From Treponema sp. (lineage in GTDB: Bacteria; Spirochaetota; Spirochaetia; Treponematales; Breznakiellaceae): DNA of 38,213 nucleotides. Position numbers and translations under genes: made by a program. The notes below the pieces were generated by a model. The model saw nothing but the letters and a program-made list of their open reading frames with translations. It made no database searches and had not been told where the DNA came from. This document shows, in pieces, positions 6,854 through 15,245 of the stretch (position 1 is the first letter of the stretch; each line of letters starts with the position of its first letter). Where the stretch lies: positions 1 through 38,213 of the forward strand of contig JAISSH010000028.1 in NCBI GenBank assembly GCA_031273265.1, given 5' to 3'.

Positions 6854-9307
6854 ATGGCAAAGTACCCTTTTGAAACAATCGAACCCAAGTGGCAAAAATA
6901 TTGGGCGGACAATAAAACTTTTAAGGCGGTGGAAGACCCCGCGATTCCCAAAGACAAGCGCAGATATGTGCTTGATATGTTCCCCTATCCTTCCGCGCAG
7001 GGGCTTCATCTCGGTCACCCCGAAGGCTATACGGCGACCGACATTTACTGCCGTTACCTGCGCATGAACGGCTACAATGTGCTTCACCCTATGGGCTTTG
7101 ACGCCTTCGGACTTCCGGCGGAAAATTACGCGATCAAAACCGGCACTCATCCGTCGATTACCACGGCGGCAAATGTCGAGACGTTCCGCACGCAGATAAA
7201 AACGCTGGGCTTTTCCTACGATTGGGATCGCGAAGTTGATACTTCCACCGAAGATTACTACCGCTGGACGCAGTGGATTTTTCTGAAACTTTTTGAAAAG
7301 GGACTCGCCTACGAAGCGGAAAGCCCGATTAACTGGTGTCCGTCCTGTAAGACTGGTCTTGCCAACGAAGAAGTGAAGGACGGCTTGTGCGAGCGCTGCG
7401 GTGAAAAAGTTACGCGCAAACGAATCCGCCAGTGGATATTGAAGATAACCGCCTACGCTGAAAGACTGCTCGCCGACCTCGACACGCTTGACTGGCCTGA
7501 GCCTGTCAAGCTGATGCAGCGCAACTGGATTGGTCGCAGTGAAGGCGCGAATGTGGTTTTCAAAATTGACGGACATTCTGACGAACTTGAGATTTACACG
7601 ACAAGACCCGACACTCTTTTCGGCGCGACATACATGGTTCTCTCTCCCGAACATTCGCTGGTTGAAAAAATTACCACGCCTGAACAAAAAAAAGCGGTAA
7701 GCGCGTACGTTGAATCGGCGGCGCGAAAAAGCGACCTTGAACGCACCGACCTTGCCAAAGAAAAAACAGGCGTGTTTTGCGGCGCGTACGCAATTAATCC
7801 TGTAAACGATCAAAAGATTCCGATATGGATAGCCGACTATGTTCTCATTTCCTACGGAACAGGCGCGATCATGGCGGTTCCGGCTCACGATGAACGCGAC
7901 TGGGATTTTGCCAAAGCATTCAATCTGCCAATAATTTTGGTGGTGTCCGCCGAAAAGCCTGTGGACGGAAAAGACTTTTCAAAAGAACCGTCGGAATGTA
8001 CAGCGGCGGACGGCTATTCGGTGAACTCCGGTCTCATTACCGGACTTCCAACTGGAGAGGCAAAAAAGCGCATAACGGACTGGCTGGAAGAAAAGGGAAT
8101 TGGTAAACGCGCGGTAAACTACAAATTGAGGGACTGGATTTTCTCCCGTCAGCGTTACTGGGGCGAACCCATTCCTGTTGTGCATTGCGACAAATGTGGA
8201 ATTATTCCGTTAGCTGAAAACGCGCTTCCGCTGAAACTGCCGAATGTAAAATCATACGTGCCGACTGGCACGGGAGAGTCGCCTCTTGCCGGAATAGACG
8301 AGTGGGTGAACACTGTTTGCCCCAAATGCGGCGGAAAGGCAAAGCGCGAGACGAACACCATGCCTCAATGGGCAGGTTCCTGCTGGTACTACATTCGCTA
8401 CCTCGACCCAAAGAATGATAAGGCATTCGCTTCAAAAGATAAAATCGAGTACTGGCTTCCTGTCGATTTGTATGTCGGCGGAGCGGAACACGCGGTCTTG
8501 CACCTTTTGTACAGCCGTTTCTGGCACAAGGTGTTATACGATCTGGGTCTTGTGAATAGCGTCGAACCGTTCCAGCGGTTGATCAATCAGGGAATGATTT
8601 TAGGCGAAGATAATCAAAAGATGAGTAAAAGCCGGGGCAATGTGATCAACCCCGACGATGTAATTAAAGAGTACGGCGCGGATTCTTTGCGCCTCTATGA
8701 AATGTTTTTGGGACCGCTTGAAGTCAGTAAACCCTGGATTTCTTCGGGGATTATCGGCGTGTCGCGTTTTCTTGAACGACTGTGGGCTATCAGCGAAAAG
8801 CCGCTGTGCGACGCAACGCCGGGCAGTGAAAAAGCAGGAGGCGCGGAACTGCAAAAGCTCCTTCACCGCACGATCAAAAAAGTAACAGACGACACTTCGA
8901 CCCTCAACTTAAATACCGCTATCAGCGCGATGATGATCTACTCAAATGAACTTTCAAAACTGGCGGAAATTCCGCGCGATATGTGGCAACCGCTCGTTAT
9001 CATGGCAGGGGCGTATGCGCCGCACTTAGGCGAAGAACTTTGGGAAAAGCTGGGTAATAAAGACTCTGTGTCCGCGTGTAAGTGGCCGGCTTATGATGAA
9101 CAGCTAACGGTTTTTGACGAGGTAACGGTCGTAGTTCAGGTGAACGGTAAAATCCGCGACAAGTTTACCGCCGCGGCGGGAACCAACAGGAATGAGCTTG
9201 AAAAGACCGCGCTTGCCCTGCCCGGCGTTAAAAAGTGGCTTGAGGGGCAAACTGTCGCAAAAATCATCGCAATCCCTGACAAATTAGTTAATATTGTGAT
9301 AAAATAA
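6854..9307 (+). CDS. leuS: Leucyl-tRNA synthetase
   Basis: Class I synthetase that charges tRNA-Leu with leucine in the cytoplasm. The start is set at ATG 6854 because [17 protein letters not shown] is the usual bacterial LeuRS beginning; an upstream TTG frame adds 26 unlike residues. The 817-residue length is normal. Signature HIGH appears as HLGH in [19 protein letters not shown] appears in [11 protein letters not shown]; the editing domain has [19 protein letters not shown] and [24 protein letters not shown] and a zinc-type CPSC/CERC pair near residues 162-190 are present. The C-terminal anticodon and VNGKIRDK segments are intact. A tRNA-Leu(UAA) lies 28 kb away in the same window. A GH10 gene follows by 9 bp. 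Confidence 0.98.
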   Translation: MAKYPFETIEPKWQKYWADNKTFKAVEDPAIPKDKRRYVLDMFPYPSAQGLHLGHPEGYTATDIYCRYLRMNGYNVLHPMGFDAFGLPAENYAIKTGTHPSITTAANVETFRTQIKTLGFSYDWDREVDTSTEDYYRWTQWIFLKLFEKGLAYEAESPINWCPSCKTGLANEEVKDGLCERCGEKVTRKRIRQWILKITAYAERLLADLDTLDWPEPVKLMQRNWIGRSEGANVVFKIDGHSDELEIYTTRPDTLFGATYMVLSPEHSLVEKITTPEQKKAVSAYVESAARKSDLERTDLAKEKTGVFCGAYAINPVNDQKIPIWIADYVLISYGTGAIMAVPAHDERDWDFAKAFNLPIILVVSAEKPVDGKDFSKEPSECTAADGYSVNSGLITGLPTGEAKKRITDWLEEKGIGKRAVNYKLRDWIFSRQRYWGEPIPVVHCDKCGIIPLAENALPLKLPNVKSYVPTGTGESPLAGIDEWVNTVCPKCGGKAKRETNTMPQWAGSCWYYIRYLDPKNDKAFASKDKIEYWLPVDLYVGGAEHAVLHLLYSRFWHKVLYDLGLVNSVEPFQRLINQGMILGEDNQKMSKSRGNVINPDDVIKEYGADSLRLYEMFLGPLEVSKPWISSGIIGVSRFLERLWAISEKPLCDATPGSEKAGGAELQKLLHRTIKKVTDDTSTLNLNTAISAMMIYSNELSKLAEIPRDMWQPLVIMAGAYAPHLGEELWEKLGNKDSVSACKWPAYDEQLTVFDEVTVVVQVNGKIRDKFTAAAGTNRNELEKTALALPGVKKWLEGQTVAKIIAIPDKLVNIVIK

Positions 9308-9316
9308 AGTATAGGT

Positions 9317-11434
9317 ATGAGTATTAACGGCGATGATCCCTACTACCGCGATGATCCCGGTTCGGGACTTCAGCGGATTACGGTTTTCAAGTTTGATCTT
9401 GACAGGGACTTTAAACAGTGGAAATTATGGCGAACCAATGACGGTCGCATTCTTCCCAACAATAAAAGCGATTTTGCCCTGATTAATGATCCGTTTGAAA
9501 TCGGCGATTTAATTCTGCTCACCGTCAGTTTTGATCCTGCCCTCGCTGGAAAAGCCTTCGGCGGAATTGGCTTGAGGGCGCCCATCAACCCCGCTCTGTC
9601 ATTAACCAACCACACATATATTGAGTTTGATTTACATTACCCCGAAAGCACCGTCAACAAATTTATGAGGCTGGAGATATGGTCAACCTCGTCGGATGGG
9701 GAAGGCTCTCAGACCGGAGCAGGGTCTCCGGGAAATAACAAAACCCAAGTCTATCTGCGAACTTCATATTTTGACGGCATCAGTAATCTTGAATTCAGGA
9801 GCGGTTTTTATAACGGGAAAACATGGTATAAAAAGCCCATCTGCGCTGTAACTCCCCTTTCAACCGGAAACTGGGAATTTTTAAATATCGATCTGCACAC
9901 TGAAACAGGCACAAAACTTGACGACGATCAACTTTTAATCGGAAATATCAGAATAACTCAAACCGATCCAAATGGAACGCCCATTCCCGATGTTGAAAAC
10001 ACAAAAAGTTTTTCCGAAGTTGACCCCATTAAAAGCAAATATAACCCGAACAACGGTTATTTTCTTGTGGGCGTTTGCGGCGCAGGAGCCGTCGATCCAA
10101 AATCAGTAACAGGTTATCACTACGAAATTTTAGTTGATGAAAATAACCTCAAGCCTGAGTGCCACATAAGACCTCCAAAATGGCTTAGGGATCAATTTCC
10201 AAATTTTGAATTTCATTTTGAAGATGAGGGACAGGAATGGGAACTTCCGACAAGCGATCATTTAAACATTATAAAAGCGGGCGATTATAAAATACACGGT
10301 CACTGTCTGACATGGATCAACCAGTCTCCTCCCTGGATGAGACAGATCGTTCCTGAAAATATTTCTTCCATGCAGTGGAACGTGGACGGTCGTTTCTATG
10401 CCGGAGCCAGCAACGCTGCCGGGCCGTTTCTTAAGACGAACAAAAACACAGCTAGAAGAATTTATTTTAACCACATCATGTACGAAATGCGGCATTTTAT
10501 GACGACAGACGCAAGGTATGGATCAAGCGAAGAACGCGGCATTATTCCGTTTCATTCGTTTGACGTGGTTAATGTTGAAATCCACGAAAGCCGGTACATT
10601 TTCATCATTAATGAAAAACCAAATGAATGGAAAGCCGCCTTAAAACATGTTTCATGGCTTATGGCGATGACAGATGACGCTCTTGACGATATAAGACAGC
10701 ATTATGTTTACCTGCTTTACAAGTACGCCCACATCGCAGTCCCCAACGCTCAAATGGCAGCGAAGTACAAAACCGGTTATAACGATCCCGACATCATTCC
10801 CGAATATATGAAACTCGATAACCATGACAACAACGGCAGTATTGACGCATGGATAACCGAAAAACCTCCCATACTCACATACAACGATTATGAAATAGCG
10901 ACATTGTCAAAGGCAAAAGTGGCGCATAATATGATCAAAGAACTGAACGAGGCATGGAAAACAGACCCTCTTTACGACGGCAGAAATTTAATTGAATGTA
11001 TGGGAATTCAGGGACATGAAGTTGTCGCTCCGTATACCGCAGGCAACAATGAACGCGCCCTGTCTTTCTTCGCCGCACTCATTGACGAAGGTTTGCTTGA
11101 CTGCCTGTGCTTTTCCGAACTTGACATAAGGCAGTCGGATGTCGCTCCCGGCGGCGAAGCGTTTGCGCCGGCTGTTTTAAATCAAAAGCAGGCTGACGCT
11201 GTCGGCTACCAATACGCCCTGCTTTTTAAATTGTTTGAAAAATACAAAAAATACATCGACCATGTGATTATCTGGGGTCAGTTCGGATCAAGCTGGCTGA
11301 ACAATTATCTGCCCTTTGATCATGAACAAAAGGCAAGCCAGGCATATTACGGAATAATGGACCCGGACAGATTCATAAAGGGACATTCATATCTGGATGA
11401 TTATTTTTCCGGGAAATACGATAAAGCAAAATAA
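9317..11434 (+). CDS. Divergent GH10-family glycoside hydrolase (xylanase-like), no signal peptide
   Basis: A 705-residue protein. Residues about 20-275 look like a beta-sandwich carbohydrate-binding region (HTYIEFDLHYPE, MRLEIWSTSS, GNWEFLNIDL). Residues about 310-690 match the GH10 barrel: GHCLTWINQSPPW (328-340, for GHTLVWH..PxW), FDVVNVE (415-421, for WDVVNE), YNDYEI (522-527), GIQGHE (563-568), SELDIRQS (600-607) with nucleophile Glu601, and IIWGQFGSSW near 651. GH10 enzymes cut beta-1,4-xylan. The acid/base motif carries an extra Val between Asn and Glu, unlike canonical members, so activity is uncertain. No secretion signal is visible, which implies a cytoplasmic enzyme acting on imported oligosaccharides, or export by an unknown way. 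The ribosome site is weak (AGG); likely translated with leuS, 9 bp upstream. Confidence 0.8.
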   Translation: MSINGDDPYYRDDPGSGLQRITVFKFDLDRDFKQWKLWRTNDGRILPNNKSDFALINDPFEIGDLILLTVSFDPALAGKAFGGIGLRAPINPALSLTNHTYIEFDLHYPESTVNKFMRLEIWSTSSDGEGSQTGAGSPGNNKTQVYLRTSYFDGISNLEFRSGFYNGKTWYKKPICAVTPLSTGNWEFLNIDLHTETGTKLDDDQLLIGNIRITQTDPNGTPIPDVENTKSFSEVDPIKSKYNPNNGYFLVGVCGAGAVDPKSVTGYHYEILVDENNLKPECHIRPPKWLRDQFPNFEFHFEDEGQEWELPTSDHLNIIKAGDYKIHGHCLTWINQSPPWMRQIVPENISSMQWNVDGRFYAGASNAAGPFLKTNKNTARRIYFNHIMYEMRHFMTTDARYGSSEERGIIPFHSFDVVNVEIHESRYIFIINEKPNEWKAALKHVSWLMAMTDDALDDIRQHYVYLLYKYAHIAVPNAQMAAKYKTGYNDPDIIPEYMKLDNHDNNGSIDAWITEKPPILTYNDYEIATLSKAKVAHNMIKELNEAWKTDPLYDGRNLIECMGIQGHEVVAPYTAGNNERALSFFAALIDEGLLDCLCFSELDIRQSDVAPGGEAFAPAVLNQKQADAVGYQYALLFKLFEKYKKYIDHVIIWGQFGSSWLNNYLPFDHEQKASQAYYGIMDPDRFIKGHSYLDDYFSGKYDKAK

Positions 11435-11460
11435 AAAAAGCGGCCGGCATTACCGACCGC
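11433..11460 (-). terminator. Terminator shared by convergent genes
   Basis: A stem GCGG/CCGC with an inner CGG/CCG pair (11440-11447 with 11453-11460) and loop CATTA. On the minus strand it is followed by seven T (11439-11433). On the plus strand it follows the GH10 stop but has only a mixed CTTTCTGCATTTT tail. Confidence 0.65.
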
Positions 11461-11485
11461 CTTTCTGCATTTTGCGTGTTCTAAA

Positions 11486-11902
11486 TTAAGCGCCGAAACG
11501 TTTTGTTGATGTGATAAGCGCTCCCAGAACCATCAGATGCGGGGCTAATTGCAGCAGGTATTCCAAGAGTTTAACATCGTTCTTGAGCGGGTTAATAATA
11601 TCCAAGATCACGATGAAGACAAGCCACAGGCAGATAAAGATGAGCAGGATTAAGTCGGTGATGGGTAATTCAATCCTGAAAAGCGTCAGCAGAAGGAAAA
11701 TTCCCGCCGCAATAGCGCAGATCGAAAGAACGACAATCAGCACATCGGAAAAATCACCTCTCTTAAAAATGGTGTTGATCATTTTTCCAAATTCGCCGCC
11801 GCGATCAAGAAATGATGAACGTCTTGAGATTCCCACTATCCCGTTTATCAGAAGATAGATGGCTACTGAAATATTTATCAGAACACTTCCTATTCTATTC
11901 AT
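11486..11902 (-). CDS. Small four-helix membrane protein, function unknown
   Basis: The 138-residue product has about four hydrophobic segments: near residues 5-25, 54-76, 80-102 and 117-133 (LIVVLSICAIAAGIFLLLTLF, DLILLIFICLWLVFIVILD). No motif is recognised; similar small proteins occur in treponemes. AAGGAGG precedes the ATG at good spacing. It is a single gene on the minus strand, ended by the hairpin at 11433-11460. Confidence 0.75.
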   Translation of the reverse strand: MNRIGSVLINISVAIYLLINGIVGISRRSSFLDRGGEFGKMINTIFKRGDFSDVLIVVLSICAIAAGIFLLLTLFRIELPITDLILLIFICLWLVFIVILDIINPLKNDVKLLEYLLQLAPHLMVLGALITSTKRFGA

Positions 11903-11982
11903 TTTTGCCTCCTTAGTTGAAAATTATACACGATATATTAAATAAAGTCCCGGTAAATCAACGTTATTTTCTGTTATTTACT

Positions 11983-11996
11983 GGAAAATATTTTCC
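11983..11996. promoter_or_regulatory. Perfect 14-bp palindrome upstream of the Nif3-family gene
   Basis: GGAAAATATTTTCC is fully self-complementary and stands 20 bp before the GTG start at 12017, in the region where a promoter must lie. It could be an operator. The -10-like GATAAA at 12003-12008 lies 8 nt before the GTG. Confidence 0.4.
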
Positions 11997-12016
11997 GCTC
12001 ATGATAAACTTGTTCG

Positions 12017-12790
12017 GTGAGTGCGGAACTGACAACAGCCAAATTGGACGCGTTTTTCAGGAATTTTCTGGAAATAGAGGGTTTTGCCTCATCTGACAAT
12101 TCGCTAAACGGGATTCAGGTCGATAATGACGGAGCGGCTGTTAAAAAAATTGCCTTTGCCGTGGACGCTGTCATGGAAACTTTTGAACAGGCTGTTGCCA
12201 AAGGCGCGGGGATGCTCTTTGTTCACCACGGGCTTTTTTGGGGCGTTCCCCTAAGAATAGCCGGAAATCTCAGGCGGCGGATAAAGTTTCTGCTTGACCA
12301 TAACATCAGCCTGTACGCGGTTCATCTGCCGCTTGATCAACACCCGAAATTCGGGAACAATGCCGTTATTGCCGGACATTTGGGGCTGGAAAATATCGAG
12401 CCTTTCGGTTTGTACCACGGGCGGAAAATCGGCTATAAAGGGACTTTTGCAAAACCTGTTACGGTTGATGAAGCGGTGAAAAAAATCGGTTTTATGAACA
12501 GACCGCCGCTGGGCGTTTTTCCTTTTGGCAAAAAAGACTGTACAAGCGCGGCTGTGGTGTCCGGCGGCGCGGCGGATAATGCTAGGGAAGCCGTAGAAGA
12601 TGGTGTGGATTTGTTTGTAACTGGCGAAAGTTCCCATTCTGTTTACCACGACTGCTTGGAGGGAAAACTCAACATGATTGCCGGCGGACACTATTCCACA
12701 GAGGTTTGGGGAGTTCAGGCTGTTATGCGTCATTGTATTGAAGAGCTTGGCATTGACGCGGAATTTATCGATGTCCCTACGGGGCAATAA
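12017..12790 (+). CDS. Nif3/YbgI-family dinuclear metal-centre protein
   Basis: Member of the Nif3-like (DUF34/YbgI/YqfO) family, cytoplasmic proteins with a two-metal site whose biochemical role is still debated (GTP cyclohydrolase-like and quality-control roles have been suggested). The 257-residue length fits the short form. Metal-site motifs are visible: VHHGLFW at 69-75, VHLPLDQHP at 102-110 and GGHYSTE near 222, along with the family start NSLNGIQVDN. The start is a GTG at 12017; no clear Shine-Dalgarno is seen. It is followed by lspA after 17 bp and probably shares its transcript. Confidence 0.9.
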   Translation: MSAELTTAKLDAFFRNFLEIEGFASSDNSLNGIQVDNDGAAVKKIAFAVDAVMETFEQAVAKGAGMLFVHHGLFWGVPLRIAGNLRRRIKFLLDHNISLYAVHLPLDQHPKFGNNAVIAGHLGLENIEPFGLYHGRKIGYKGTFAKPVTVDEAVKKIGFMNRPPLGVFPFGKKDCTSAAVVSGGAADNAREAVEDGVDLFVTGESSHSVYHDCLEGKLNMIAGGHYSTEVWGVQAVMRHCIEELGIDAEFIDVPTGQ

Positions 12791-12807
12791 TTTACATTTG
12801 GAGAAAA

Positions 12808-13368
12808 ATGATGAAACTTTTGGAAAAGATGAAACAATTAAAAGAAAAACTTTTACCGTTATCATTAACAGCTTTTATAATTATTGCGGATCAAATTGTA
12901 AAAGCGATTATTGTAAAAATATCCCCAAAGACGGGATTAATTAAAGATGTTTTTAATAACGATTTTTTGTGGCTATATCACGCGCGGAACAAGGCGATTG
13001 CGTTCAGTCTTGGACAAGGTTTTCCCGATCCGGTTAAAAAAGTGTTTTTTGTCGCCTTTCCAATTCTGGTGCTGGCATTTTTAGCGTGGTATTATTTTAA
13101 GTCTGATGAATTTACAAAAATTCAACGATGGGCGGCGGCGGGCATTATCGGCGGCGGCGTTGGGAATATAATAGACCGTATTTTCCGCCCTGACGGAGTG
13201 GTGGATTTTGTCAGCGTAAAAATCTACGGGCTTTTCGGCTGGGATCGCTGGCCGACATTCAACCTCGCCGATTCATCTGTCGTTGTGTGTTGTATTTTGC
13301 TGTTTGTTACGATTCTGTTTTTCCCTCAAAAAACCGAAAAAAATAAAAAGGGCGCGGCTAATGAATAA
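12808..13368 (+). CDS. lspA: Lipoprotein signal peptidase II
   Basis: Inner-membrane aspartyl protease that cleaves prolipoproteins before the lipidated cysteine. It is the processing enzyme needed for the many lipoproteins in this window. 186 residues with four hydrophobic segments. The conserved blocks are NKAIAFSLGQ (61-70), GGVGNIIDRIFRPDGVVDFV (116-135) and FNLADSS (151-157); Asp133 and Asp155 correspond to the catalytic pair. GGAG precedes the start; ATG 12808 or the adjacent ATG 12811 could be used. The 3' end overlaps the next gene by 8 bp. Confidence 0.96.
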   Translation: MMKLLEKMKQLKEKLLPLSLTAFIIIADQIVKAIIVKISPKTGLIKDVFNNDFLWLYHARNKAIAFSLGQGFPDPVKKVFFVAFPILVLAFLAWYYFKSDEFTKIQRWAAAGIIGGGVGNIIDRIFRPDGVVDFVSVKIYGLFGWDRWPTFNLADSSVVVCCILLFVTILFFPQKTEKNKKGAANE

Positions 13369-13645
13369 AAAAGTGAATACACTGCTGTTTATTCTTGGAG
13401 CGACCGTGTTCAACATTCTTGTCGCCATATTGGGTTTTGTCTTGCTTACCCTTTTGTACGTTAAATTTATCATGCTTCTGATACCGGAGTCTGACCGCTC
13501 TTGGGGTTTTACGCTCATCTTTTTGTTTTCTATCGTAATCTCGTTTTTTGTTTACCGATTTGCGTTGAAATATCTGCTCACAAAAATAGAAGTCGAAAAA
13601 TATTTCGATCCTCTTTTTGTAAAACGAAACATCAGAAAAGACTGA
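13361..13645 (+). CDS. Small membrane protein overlapping lspA, function unknown
   Basis: 94 residues with three hydrophobic segments (about 6-36, 48-66 region) and a basic, charged tail (KYFDPLFVKRNIRKD). The start at ATG 13361 overlaps the lspA stop by 8 bp, which implies translational coupling; an upstream in-frame extension inside lspA is less likely. A ribosome site AAGGGCG is weak. Its 3' end overlaps the convergent LFTR-like gene by 14 bp. I do not recognise the family. Confidence 0.7.
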   Translation: MNKKVNTLLFILGATVFNILVAILGFVLLTLLYVKFIMLLIPESDRSWGFTLIFLFSIVISFFVYRFALKYLLTKIEVEKYFDPLFVKRNIRKD

Positions 13646-14390
13646 CTGTTTTTTCACAGCGAAATAATTTGACAAATTCCAACGGGCTTATCTCAACCGC
13701 GCCGAGATCGGTCTTGTAATCAAGCGGCATGCCAAGATCAAAAAACGCGAATCCCTGTTCCTGCAAATAGCGGGCGGCGAGAATGATCTGCGCCGTACCC
13801 GCGTTATCCTCGTCATAAAAACCGGAATAGCTGGTGTAGACATTGCCGCAGATTACGCCGAATTCCCCGGCGGCGAGTTTTCCGTCCCGGTAAAGGGCGA
13901 ATGAAAAAGGGCGGGCGTTGGACGCAGGCGCAATCCGGCGCGTGTCCTCATCTCCTTCGTGAAAACTTCGTATCTTTTTTATGCAGTCAACCAGCGGGGG
14001 AGTTAGCCACTCATCGCCGTGCTTTTCCACACAGCGGTCTATAATACGGTCAAATTCCGCGTCCGGGCGGAGTTCGTAATTGTTCAAAAAACGGCGAATC
14101 GATTTTTTTATGTGCAGACTTTCAAAAAAAAGGGCTGATCGGGAAAGGTGCAGTTTGGGAAGCGTAATATAATACGGGTCTTCATCGTCATTTGCTATGT
14201 TCGCCGACATTACAAGAAATCCGGCTTCCATCAATTTTGAGACAAATTCAGGGCTAAAATCCACAGCTATGCAGAATTCCTCGTTATAATCAGTCGCAAG
14301 CATGGCGTCTACAACGGCATCGCAGTCATCTTCTGGGGATATATAAATGTGTCCGGAAGGCGTGTATTTTAGGTACATATACTTGACCAT
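13632..14390 (-). CDS. Leucyl/phenylalanyl-tRNA-protein transferase-like protein
   Basis: Looks like the LFTR (Aat) branch of the GNAT fold, enzymes that add Leu or Phe from tRNA to N-terminal Arg/Lys of proteins and so mark them for ClpS-ClpAP. The 252-residue protein contains the family blocks: SLHIKKSIRRFL, FDRIIDRCVEKHGDEWLTP, then DGKLAAGEFGVICGNVYTSY, AGTAQIILAARYLQEQGF and LGAVEISPLEFVKLF. The usual GESMFS motif is replaced by YTSYSGFY, so substrate or activity may differ. No strong Shine-Dalgarno precedes ATG 14390 (GAAGA). It is divergent from rpmH and convergent with the small gene after lspA. Confidence 0.75.
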   Translation of the reverse strand: MVKYMYLKYTPSGHIYISPEDDCDAVVDAMLATDYNEEFCIAVDFSPEFVSKLMEAGFLVMSANIANDDEDPYYITLPKLHLSRSALFFESLHIKKSIRRFLNNYELRPDAEFDRIIDRCVEKHGDEWLTPPLVDCIKKIRSFHEGDEDTRRIAPASNARPFSFALYRDGKLAAGEFGVICGNVYTSYSGFYDEDNAGTAQIILAARYLQEQGFAFFDLGMPLDYKTDLGAVEISPLEFVKLFRCEKTVSLF

Positions 14391-14461
14391 TCTTCGTTAT
14401 TATTCTACACTGATAACCTAATTTTGTTTTTAAGAACCTTTATATATTAGGAGTAATTGCA

Positions 14462-14617
14462 ATGAAACGGACTTATCAACCCAGCAAAGTAAAGCGAAAC
14501 CGTAAATTCGGCTTTCGCGCCCGCATGAAAACGAGGAGCGGGCGGCTGGTACTAAAGCGCCGCAGGGCGAAAGGCCGGCTTAAACTGACGGTTTCTGACG
14601 AGAAAAAGCCTTATTAA
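14462..14617 (+). CDS. rpmH: 50S ribosomal protein bL34
   Basis: 51 residues starting [20 protein letters not shown], the unmistakable bL34 sequence, with the conserved [19 protein letters not shown]. It is slightly longer than the usual 44-47 residues owing to a C-terminal [11 protein letters not shown] tail. AGGAG stands 8 bp before the ATG. It heads the conserved rpmH-rnpA-yidD-yidC-jag block. dnaA, usually next to rpmH near the origin, is not found here; the neighbour is the LFTR-like gene. Confidence 0.98.
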   Translation: MKRTYQPSKVKRNRKFGFRARMKTRSGRLVLKRRRAKGRLKLTVSDEKKPY

Positions 14618-14645
14618 CTGTGAAAATATCCCTGAAAAGGGAAAA

Positions 14646-15026
14646 ATAAGCTCTTTTCGCTTCAGGCGGGAGGAGCATTTAAAGGGAAGGAACGAAATTC
14701 GGGAGGTTTTCGGCAGGGGCAAGCGGTTTGGCTGCCGGGGCGCGAAGCTCTTTGTATTGAAGAACGAATTGCCCCACAACCGGATATGCTTTACATTTTC
14801 CAGAGGGTTTGGAAATGCTGTTGCCAGAAACCGTTCCAGGCGAATCAGCCGCGAGGCTTACAGGCATTTACTGCCGCGCCTTTCCGCTTCGGCGGGAGCA
14901 GATGGCGGATGTGACATAATTCTGCAGGTTTATCCAGAAACAGAAAGATTGTTCACAGCCGGCGCGCTTTCGGACAGAGCCGGACAGCTTGAGTTCCTTT
15001 TTACCAAAGCCGGATTATTAACATGA
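14646..15026 (+). CDS. rnpA: Ribonuclease P protein component, no ordinary start codon
   Basis: Protein subunit of RNase P, which helps the RNA subunit trim 5' leaders of tRNAs. The RnpA sequence is clear: [40 protein letters not shown], and the RNR block [15 protein letters not shown]. However no ATG, GTG or TTG occurs in frame before this conserved start; the first TTG at 14757 would lose about 37 conserved residues. The frame is open from 14589. Candidates are ATA 14646 (126 residues, with AAAAGGGA just upstream), ATT 14613 overlapping the rpmH stop, or a frame change from GTG 14620 at the A-run 14642-14646. A one-base assembly error is also possible. The coordinates use ATA 14646. The stop overlaps yidD (ATGA). 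Confidence 0.85.
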   Translation: MSSFRFRREEHLKGRNEIREVFGRGKRFGCRGAKLFVLKNELPHNRICFTFSRGFGNAVARNRSRRISREAYRHLLPRLSASAGADGGCDIILQVYPETERLFTAGALSDRAGQLEFLFTKAGLLT

Positions 15027-15232
15027 AGAATATAGCGCTTGTGTTTATCAAGTTTTATCAGTATGCAATATCTCCTCATTTTCCTCCGGTTTGCAGGTAT
15101 TATCCCTCTTGTTCATCTTATGCTTATGAAGCTGTAAATAAATACGGTGTTATACGCGGCTGTTTAATGGCTGTCAGACGGATTGTCCGCTGTCATCCTT
15201 TTCATCATGGCGGCTATGATCCCGTTTTGTAA
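15023..15232 (+). CDS. yidD: Membrane protein insertion efficiency factor
   Basis: 69-residue YidD-family protein, a small amphipathic inner-membrane-associated factor that aids YidC-dependent insertion. The family signature is present: [32 protein letters not shown] and [13 protein letters not shown], with the conserved cysteines. It starts inside the rnpA stop (ATGA overlap) and is 13 bp before yidC, consistent with coupled translation in the rpmH operon. Confidence 0.95.
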   Translation: MKNIALVFIKFYQYAISPHFPPVCRYYPSCSSYAYEAVNKYGVIRGCLMAVRRIVRCHPFHHGGYDPVL

Positions 15233-15245
15233 ATAAGGAATTGAT

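Noticed and set aside
6830-7888. 352-codon minus-strand frame opposite leuS
   Set aside because: It is antisense to a certain gene and has no family likeness; long antisense frames are expected opposite such coding sequence.
14391-14461. Replication origin next to rpmH
   Set aside because: No dnaA gene and no cluster of DnaA boxes was seen in this short interval.
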